DNA of 64,000 bases. It comes from Takashimella koratensis (Eukaryota; Basidiomycota; Tremellomycetes; Trichosporonales; Tetragoniomycetaceae). The stretch lies in the NCBI GenBank assembly GCA_003116875.1, contig BCKT01000013.1, forward strand, positions 1 to 64,000, in the 5' to 3' direction. The notes under the pieces are model-generated. The model was not told the origin of the DNA. It did not search any database and saw nothing but the letters and a program-made list of their open reading frames with translations. Of the stretch, positions 56,243-64,000 are shown one piece after another (position 1 is the first letter of the stretch; every line of letters begins with the position of its first letter). Both the position numbers and the translations under genes were made by a program.

Positions 56243-57144
56243 TCATGCTACAGTATGATACCACTCGGCAAATTCCACCGAGCAGCTAGACAGATCCAGA
56301 CCTTTGCGGCTGAAGGCGGATAGTACTGTCTGTTGACGCTCTGTCTTCCAATAGCCGCTATCCAACAGCTTCAACGAGGATATCTTAGGAGCGGCCTTAA
56401 CAATCGCTTCCATCATGCTCTGAGAGCTGTCCGAATAGCGCACAGTCCGCAGAATCATGCTGTTCAGTTTGGTCAAAGACGGAACAGTGAAGCCGTTGTG
56501 GACAGATTGGGTTTCAAATTCCAAATCTAGAGATAACAAGTTGGACAAGACACTTCTCAGGCGGAGAAGCTCTTTGGGCCCAAGAGTGCGCACCTTGAGA
56601 TGTTCTAATCCCGTCATTGTGTAAACGATATCTAACTGCGTGGGCCAATCTGTGAAATGATAACTCTCCAACTCGAGCGAAATCGATTGAGCTGCCAGCG
56701 AAAGCAGAACACCTTGGAAAGGTTCAGGGTCGTAAGCTCTCCAGAATGGGCCCCCCAATGCTTGGAAGGACGTGATGGTGTTTGGTGGCCGATGACCACT
56801 TTTGATCAAGTCATTTAAAATGGACAGCCGTTTCGTAGGCGAGCAAGTCTAACACGGGTCGTTTGTAAGTGAGTTGAACAACGAGTTCTCTGCGAGACTG
56901 ATCGCCTACTCACCCGGGACGCCCTGATTGAACAAGCTGTGGTTCTGGAGAAAAGAATCGGTCTCGCATAAGTATGGAAGTCCTTGCTAACCATTGACGC
57001 GGTCTTGAGATCATTGATCTCAAAACAGTCCAGCATCATACCGAATAAGTCTTTGGAGAGGAGGCTGATAGGCTGTGACTTTGAAGAACCATCATTGGTT
57101 TGGTTCGTAGACAAAGTCTTGAGGGCTTGGGTGAGGTTGTTCAT
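56243..57144 (-). CDS. F-box-like protein B
   Basis: Two exons on the minus strand: 57144-56914 and 56848-56243, giving 278 aa. The N-terminal F-box-like segment (LLSKDLFGMMLDCFEINDLK, then ASMVSKDFHTYARPILF) aligns with that of F-box protein A. The rest is LRR-like (MTGLEHLKVRTLGPKELLRL, LSNLLSLDLEF, LTKLNSMIL). Shared blocks with the paralogue include the ARPIL end of the F-box, the PPxTI-F pattern after the intron, TMxxLEHLK and the LLRLxxVLxNLxSLxLEF motif. By eye the pair is diverged rather than recent. Possible SCF adaptor; substrate unknown. Confidence 0.7.
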
Positions 57145-58132
57145 GTCAGAGACAAATTTGTTGAGCGTGCTAATTGTTGAATCAAGCTAGATGGGTTACT
57201 CGAGCTGAATACCAGGGCAAAGGATCTCCTTGGAGAGTGGGAAGAGGTAAGTGGTAAGTGGTAAGTGGGAATGGGAGCACTGGAGCTGCTTATATCGTCC
57301 TCTCTAGCGATACGTTCTCAGCGGCTCATCGAATGCTTCGGGACGGAGTTGGGAGCCGAGCCATTCTCGCACGGGATCCATTCACAGCCAGTCAGCCCGA
57401 TGGAGCCGAAGATGGAAACAAAGGAGCCTCATGCACAGCCTCGATAGCTTCTTCACCGTCGCACGCTGCTCTGAGGTATGTATCAGAGTAACAGCCAAGT
57501 GGGAAACGGGCAAACCTCTACATTGCGTTCCAACTCCTCGCCTTAATCACTGCAACTGTGTTGGGTATACAGTGTCGCGAGCTGGACTGGAATGCTGGCG
57601 TATGCATGCTGATCTTTTTACGTGGGTTGGTGCCACTCACAACTTTTGCGTAATTCTAAACTCGGTCGATTGAATTGGCCGCCGGATGGACCCGGTTGTT
57701 TACCCCTTGCTCAACTGCTGGATCGCCCCTGTTCAATTCATTCCGACTGACACATTGCCATCTCCATCGTTCATCTCACCTCTCCTGCCCAGAGTAGTAT
57801 CCCTCAAGTCTCCTCTGACACCATACCATGCCTACCCTGCCCCACTTTTCTACAGCTTGGGTCGAACCACACCCGTCGCTACTTCCCACTGCTCCATACT
57901 GACGGCGTCGATCTCGATCTCCACTGTCAACTCACAGCTACATCCCTTGCCTCGATTCGACTCCACCGTCCCAAACTCGATCCCTTCATACCTCCTTCAA
58001 GTCTTGCTTTGCCTCAATAGCCGCCGCTGGCAGACGGCGATATCTCTTCTGGCCGCCGCCGCCGCCAACGCCGACGCTGCGCCGCCCTAGCTCATCTTCG
58101 CTCATCGTTACCGTCTCTACCAATTCGTCAAC
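57145..58132. promoter_or_regulatory. divergent region F-box B/receptor B
   Basis: 988 bp between divergent starts. It holds three direct copies of GTAAGTG (about 57247-57267) near the F-box side. The right half (57690-58130) is pyrimidine-rich and open in one frame for 134 codons ending 43 bp before the receptor ATG; I read this as promoter/leader rather than a gene. Confidence 0.45.
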
Positions 58133-60806
58133 ATGGGCGACTTTGTCTTCACCGACGAGATGAATTATGTGAGTGTACCTCGGGGCCTTGAATGACAGAG
58201 ATGTTTAAACGGAGTATATCCCTCCCCAACAGCAAAATGGGCTCGTATCCACCATCCTCCCCTTCATCTCCGTCGTTCCTTGCCTCGGCATCCTCATCGC
58301 CGCCGGGTTTGTCTACTCTGTTCCCGAGGCGCGGCCGACGATAGACCGTATCTCATTTCGCCTCATGCTATGGACCATGGTCCTCGAAGTCGGATATTGC
58401 ATCTGCTACATCCTGGAGGAACCATTCGTATGTTTGGCTTGTCAGACTCGTACACACAGCTGATCTAGGGAACGCGTTACCGCCGATCCGCATCAACTGG
58501 TCATGTGTATATCGACTCGTATAGGTTTATCCTGAAGCAACGAGCGTGGGCTGTGCGACAATGGTTTATGTGCAGCTCGTTTGCCAATCTGGGTACGTAT
58601 TCGTCCTATGGTCGTTGTAAGACACGGTGATTACCCTCTGCACTAATCGCCATGTCACAATGCGAGGCTGGTGCTGACGTGAGAGCGCAGCACAAACTAT
58701 TTCTGCATGTGCGTGGCTGTCAACCTCGCGCTTTACGTGTCATTTCACGTGGACACGGTAGCTAGAAGTACGTTCAGTGGAGCGTCGAGTAAGGCGGGGG
58801 GCAAGGGCGAGGACCGATGGCGAGGGCACGATGTGTAAGAATTTTCATTGATCCGAATTGGGCAGAGTTCGAACGATGGTACATATTGGGCTCGATGTTG
58901 GTCGCCATCGTCATCCCCTTGGCACCTGCGATTATGGGCCAGTACGGCCCGGACCCCATCTTTGGTGCGGGCGTTTGGTGAGTCCCATTGTTGTCGTTTA
59001 GTGGCATTGGCGTCATCTCGAGCCATGTTGCTGACCCCCTCTCTCTCAGTTGGTTCACAAGCGGTAGGTTTCTATATTGGAAGCTAGGACAGCCCTCTGT
59101 CCAACTCTCCACAGTAGCGGGTAGCGGGCAGTCATGCTGACGAATACTTCGTCGTTGTACTCAATCGACGAACTCGACTGTAGACGACCCTCTCGCACGT
59201 GAGAGGCAACTGGTCATTGATATCTACATGGGCCAAGCAGTCGCTACGTTGATCGCGACCATCGCTGTGGCTATCGTGAGTCTTGCTCCGGAACCCGAGT
59301 ATCTCAACCCGAATCCTTCTTCTCTTTTCTTCTGAGCTCGACTAATCCCTTGTCTTGTACCACTCTGTTGACATGCGGTAATTTCAGGTTATGGTCACAC
59401 TCATCCGTCAAGGTCGGGAAACCACTAAGATTCTATTTTCCGGAAACTTGATCGATGACTCGGGCGAACAAGGTGTCCATCAACTCGGCGACATGCAACT
59501 CAATTACCTCCAGAAGAAGCTCTCTCGTATCCTCTACCGGATCTCAATGTACCCCATCTTCCTCATCATTGTCGGCGTCGTTCTCATGGGTGAGTTCGCC
59601 TTTGATAAGGCAACGAAGTGTAATCTGGGGAAATGAGAATCAGGTTTTGACATTGGCTCAGTTGGGGATCTGCATTTCAGCGCTAGTGACGGCCCGCAGA
59701 CTTGGGGAGACTACTTCCTCTATGTCAACTACAATTGGTTGTACGCGGCACGCAGTCTCCCTTTCGCAATTGTGAGTAAAAGAACGGAGCAATGTTGGAT
59801 AGGAGGGACAGTTGCTGACCTCGACTCGGATACTCGTAGCTCGGAATCTTTGTCGATCCGTCGCTGGTTCGAGTGAGCGTTCGCGGCAGTTGTCACAGCC
59901 CTTATCTGGGCAAGCGTATGAAGAAGGAAGGTGCTGACTAGAGACAGGGTGTTAAGCGTGCTTGGCGGATCAAGAGAGGAGGTGTGAGCGAGTGAGTGTA
60001 GACGGTCCGGTTCATCTTATTCAAACCTTCATCGGTTGTGCACTGACATGCCTCTCCATGATAGACACCAGACGTCCACTACTCCGATTCTCATGGATGA
60101 TCTGGGGGACGAGACCGAGGGTGAGATGGACTTTTACGCCGCGCTGGCTGGTGGACCTCCATCTTCTTCCACAAGCACATACACTGGTCGTTTGGGCGTG
60201 AGCTACCCCAGCCTCGACGGAGGCGGGGACAAGAGTACACCTGTCGACGGGTTCATGGACCTCGCGGATGTACCAGAACTCCCTGAACTTCCATCGACGC
60301 CTACCCCCGCCCTCGAACTCGATACCAAAGAACACGATGGGTTGGGCTATACTGCTCTGCCATGGACGGAAATCAAGTTGGAGAAAGAGAGTCTCGCGTT
60401 TGATTCGAGCTTTGGTCGGCGGAAGAGTAGTGCCCATGCGTTGTCGAGTGCTGGTGGTCAAAGACCGAGCGAGCAGCCTTCGAGCCGGCGGACGAGTACA
60501 TCGTTGGCGTCGTTAGCATCTCTCGGGCGTCGGAGGAGCACACATGTGAGGTTGCATGGATCGGGGTCAGCGCAACGGCCGGCTGGGATAGAGGTTGGAG
60601 TAGCCACAGGGACAGGGGTAGCCGAGGAGGGGCAGGAACTGGGATTGGGAATGGTAGGAGGGACGGGGACGGAGATGGGTACTGGCCTTGATGTTGCGGA
60701 TGGGCCGGTCCATGCTCACACGCACGTATGCGCAGAGCACGGGCACCATGATGAGGCGGAACACGAGCTGTTGAAGGTCCTAGATAAGGCTGTTCAGCAC
60801 TTGTGA
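58133..60806 (+). CDS. seven-helix receptor-like protein B
   Basis: Twelve exons: 58133-58168, 58233-58427, 58525-58592, 58691-58767, 58866-58977, 59050-59063, 59184-59275, 59388-59589, 59662-59771, 59841-59873, 59948-59991, 60065-60806, giving 574 aa. About seven hydrophobic segments lie in aa 12-310 (FISVVPCLGILIAAGFVYSV, WYILGSMLVAIVIPLAPAIM, VATLIATIAVAIVMVTLI, PIFLIIVGVVLMV, SLPFAILGIFV), then a long polar tail. It is a paralogue of 47555-50352: conserved blocks include the EARPTIDRISFRLMLWTM region, FERWY, FTSDD, VMVTLIRQGRETT and LQLNYLQKKL-type loops. Both tails keep MDFxxALAG, YTGxLxVxYP and a terminal LDKAVQHL. The B tail lacks the Lys-Glu repeat and instead has a Gly/Thr-rich and a His-rich stretch. 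GPCR-like by topology; ligand unknown. Confidence 0.82.
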
Positions 60807-61224
60807 GCCGCTTCAGGTCTAGGCCGCGTATTTCACATCTCTGGGTCTTTTCTGGGTACAGGTATCTCACCGTATAGGGCATTGTAGTATATCACGCACA
60901 CGCATAGCAGACATGTCACTGGTTAATGCTTTCTGTCTCAAGCATGAATATCCCACAGAGGCGATAAAGTACACAGGAATACATAAATGGCTATCAGTGC
61001 GGGTGTGCGACCGGAAATCGATATTTGAACCCAAGACCTTGAGCGACCTGGACGAGCATCGGACTAGGATACAACGTTATGATACGCGAAGACAGTAGCT
61101 AATCGCTACGAGAAAAGGTGATGCGTGTGACATACCACAGCATCGTATACGGGTAGGTGAGATATTAGTCAGGGAGAAGGAGAAGAGGAGGTAACGAGCC
61201 TAAATCTGAACGAATGAAGAAATC
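60807..61224. other. convergent 3' region receptor B/transcription factor
   Basis: 418 bp between converging genes; no gene or repeat seen. Confidence 0.6.
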
Positions 61225-64000
61225 TCATGCCTGAGAATGATTATGAGCGTGATGGGGGTGAGAATGTGATTGGGTTTGGGCATGCGCATGAGCCATTTGC
61301 TGAGCCCTCATATGAGCCTCTGCCTGAGCCTGGATTTGAGCCGGGTGCGTCGGCCGAGTCGCGTCCATTGTCTGATCAGGGTGAACAAAACTCCTTGCCC
61401 CAAAAGGATGCGGTGGGTTCGGAACACCCTGTCGCGCTTGCGTATGACCGTGAATGTGTTGGTACCCTCCCGTCCCGCTTTCGGAGTAAGGGTGGCCATT
61501 GGATATTGGACCGCTGTCCCCGTTCCCGTGACCACTACTGTTTTGACCGGAAGCCGTTGGCGCACCGTCAGCAGGTTGCGTAGACTCGCCCGTGGATGGG
61601 TTGAACTTTGAGGCAGAACCGTATCCGAACATTTCAGCCATCAGGGCGTCGAATGCGTTCTGTAGGGATTACAAGGACCTGCGTCAGCTCCAGTGATTAA
61701 GAACAGAGAGGATACAGGAGTGGTCTAGAAATCCCTGAGACTGCTCACTCACATTCGCTCCATAGCCGGATCCGATCGAAACAGGAACGTTGTCCCCGCT
61801 GTTACCAGGTACGATAGCTGGACCCAGGTTGCGGCTTATACCCAACCCCGCAGCCATGGTCGGAATCCCCGGCGGTGTCCTTGGCATTGCGCCAGACGGG
61901 ACTGGACCTTGTCCTTGTCCCTGTCCTTGGCTCTGTCCTTGTCCGGCATACTGTGGCGGCATAGGATATACCGCCAGCGGCGCGCCACTGGGGAGGTGTG
62001 GGTCAGGCTGCTCGCTCTGGCCAGGTACTCGTCGTTCAGGCGGAGACGGATTGTAGTTCCCAAAAGGCGGGTACTTGTTCACTTCCATGTACGTGCCTTC
62101 GGTCGAAGGCAGCGGGGCCATGACGTTGAGTGTTGGGAAGAGGACAGACCCGCTGTTGCTCGCGTGCTGATTGTGGTCGTTGGCCTGGCCGTGCTGTGAC
62201 ATCGCCGAAGGGGTTCGTGCGTACCGGTCCGACTGGCCGCCACTGGACTGTTGAGGAGCGGGGTACGGGTACCCGCCGTCACGCTCGTACTCGCCTTCGC
62301 TATGGCCTTGGAAGCTCGGCGTCCGCTGGGCGTTGCCCTGGTGAGGCGAGACATTCGACTGTCGCTGATCTCCCGCCGATCCCGAGTTCTGACCCTGGTT
62401 TTGCCCAATGGCTTCATTGTGCGCCGGCCAACGATTGAACTCGGAATAGTTGTTTTGGTTGAATAACCCCCCACCCATCTCGTTCATCACCGTTCCATTG
62501 AGAAGGTTTGATTCGAATTCGGGGTACACGGGTTTCCCGTGTGAGTAAAGATGGACTCTGCCGTAGAATGGGCCTTTGTCAGGGCATGCAGATCCAGACT
62601 CGCCAGTGCTCCCGTCTCGCCAACTCATGGCGCCAGTGGAATTTGCCTGCGGACCTGTAGGAGGGACAGAGGTGGACATAGCGGAAGGAGATTTGGAGAA
62701 TATGTGACTCGACGGTGGCGGCAGCGATTGTGACGGGTTCGGCGGACTCGGGATCGCACCAAGCCCGCTGAGGTAGGCCTCCCGCTCTGCATTCCGAAGA
62801 TGCGATGGGATATTTGTCGGCGAGACGGATCCGCCGGAATTCGACGACACGGACAACGACGTACTGCTCTCCCTCTCAACCATTTTACCCCAATCGTCGG
62901 CGGTACGAACCATCGACCCGACGAGGTTTGAGCACCCGTTCGACACGCTCTCCCCTCCCTTGCCGTCGTCGATACACAGCGCACCTAGCGACTGCATCAC
63001 CTCGGAAACCTGGCGCATTACGTATAACCACGTCGGGATCCTAAACGCCTTGTGTAGCGCTTTGATCGACCGGAGGGCAATCACCGAACCCGCTTGCATC
63101 TCCATCAACACCTTGGCACACTCGACAGCAATCGCAAGTACTTCGTGTAGCGGAATAACGTCGGCGCGGAAGACACTCGTTGTACCTCGCTGGCCAGGGA
63201 GGACAGTGTGTGCGAGCTCGGCAAAGGCTAAGAGGACCTGTTCGGCGACTTCGCCACGCTTTCGACCCCAACGCTTAAGCTCGTCCGACGCCGGCGTCGT
63301 GCTCGTGATGACCGCCATCATGTCGGATGGGTTGTAGGATCTGGATATCGCGTAGCTGACTGCTTGTGAAGGGGCAAGGTTTGTTGGGAGGCCCGGGAAG
63401 GAGAGTGAGCTGCCTGGTAGAAAGTGGACCGACATGAAAATGTGTAAACCGAGGACGTAGACTTTGCATAGCTCGAATCGGCGTCGGATCGCGCGGTAGG
63501 ATGTCCAAGCCGACGTGAGCGCTCGAGGCAGGCTCAACATATCTGTCAAATTATGTCAGCCTGTTCTGCCATGCTGAATTACTTTCGCCGCACTCACTGA
63601 GAATCTCGTTGTGCCGCTGGTCGATTTTCTCCATCTTACCGTGGAAAAACTCGTACTCGTCCGTGATCGCTTGGACAACGTTGAACCCCGGGTTTGCTGC
63701 TGCGGTGTCCAGCGCTCCTCTCAGCCTGACCAACGCGTCATGTACCTCGTCGAGCCTCGCGAGCCGATCACACACTGTCAACCGCCCTAACAAGTCCGCT
63801 GACTCGAACAGGCCTCCCCAAGAGGCAAGGTTCCACCTTCCCTCATGTTCCTTCCCTAGCAGAATCCCCGAATGATGTCGCGCATCCGCAAGGAAAGGCG
63901 GTTTCTTGACTCGTTCATCCTCCAACGCTGTTTGACCCTCAGTCGCTCGAATTCCAAACCACAGCCAAACATCGATATTATCCCACATCTCACTCGGGTG
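61225..64000 (-). CDS. probable fungal transcription factor, 5' end missing
   Basis: Partial on the right edge. Exons on the minus strand: 64000 (open)-63598, 63542-61753, 61659-61225, giving at least 875 residues. The first part (WLWFGIRATEGQTALEDERVKKPPFL, later LGRLTVCDRLARLDEVHDALVRLR) and the helical central part (MSVHFLPGSSLSFPGLP, AKVLMEMQAGSVIALRSIKALHKAF) resemble the middle homology region of zinc-cluster regulators. The remainder is low-complexity Ser/Gly/Pro/Gln, with a Gly-Gln repeat (GQGQSQGQGQGQ) and a His/Ala/Gln-rich C-terminus. Any DNA-binding domain would lie outside the window, so the role is inferred from composition and overall pattern only. Confidence 0.55.

Noticed and set aside
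57686..58090. 134-codon ORF just upstream of receptor B
   Set aside because: Pyrimidine-rich leader-like sequence with Ser/Pro/Leu/Ala bias and no domain; more likely promoter/5' UTR, possibly an upstream ORF, but unsupported as a gene.

Overview
The window is nuclear DNA of a fungus, most likely a basidiomycete. Nearly every gene is cut by many short introns (mostly 35-110 bp) with GT-AG borders and CTNAC-type branch points, and most reading frames exist only after splicing. The protein set is typically fungal (XRN1, ORC1, NBP35, HAP3, ATP23, PPG1, a zinc-cluster-like regulator). I cannot resolve the class; a Pucciniomycotina or Tremellomycetes yeast would fit. I rebuilt all gene models by hand from splice signals, reading-frame continuity and family resemblance. 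The exon coordinates are therefore predictions, though phases agree across all junctions in every model.

Layout, left to right: ATR/MEC1 checkpoint kinase (+, 251-8338); ribosomal protein eL6 (-); METTL21-like methyltransferase (+); PP2A-like phosphatase PPG1 (-); small Lys-rich protein (+); ATP23 metalloprotease (-); XRN1 5'-3' exoribonuclease (+); PP2A catalytic subunit (+); intron-containing tRNA-Arg(UCU); ORC1 (+), with a poly-C tract and assembly gap in one intron; listerin/LTN1 (+); HAP3/NF-YB (-); UBC6/UBE2J1-like E2 (+), with an in-frame TAG just after its active-site Cys; epsin (-); eIF3a (+); a seven-helix receptor-like protein (-); FIST-domain protein (-); NBP35 (-); two tandem F-box-like paralogues (-); a second copy of the receptor-like gene (+); and the 3' part of a Gln/Ser/Gly-rich probable transcription factor (-) running off the right edge.

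Most of the window is core housekeeping: DNA replication and checkpoint (MEC1, ORC1), mRNA decay and translation (XRN1, eIF3a, eL6, LTN1), Fe-S assembly, endocytosis and ERAD. The region 47.5-60.8 kb looks more lineage-specific. There, two 574-residue receptor-like paralogues with matching 12-exon architecture flank the FIST gene, NBP35 and a duplicated F-box pair in divergent orientation.

The most notable signals are these: (1) the UBC6 stop codon, with two competing acceptors 18 nt apart, one keeping the catalytic Cys and hitting the stop, the other skipping both; (2) repeated use of 9-36 nt exons to deliver functionally critical protein ends (PP2A FL, PPG1 YFL, ATP23 IY, and the XRN1 N-terminus); (3) the receptor duplication, with a conserved C-terminal peptide on otherwise diverged tails; (4) long intronic G/C homopolymers in MEC1 and ORC1.
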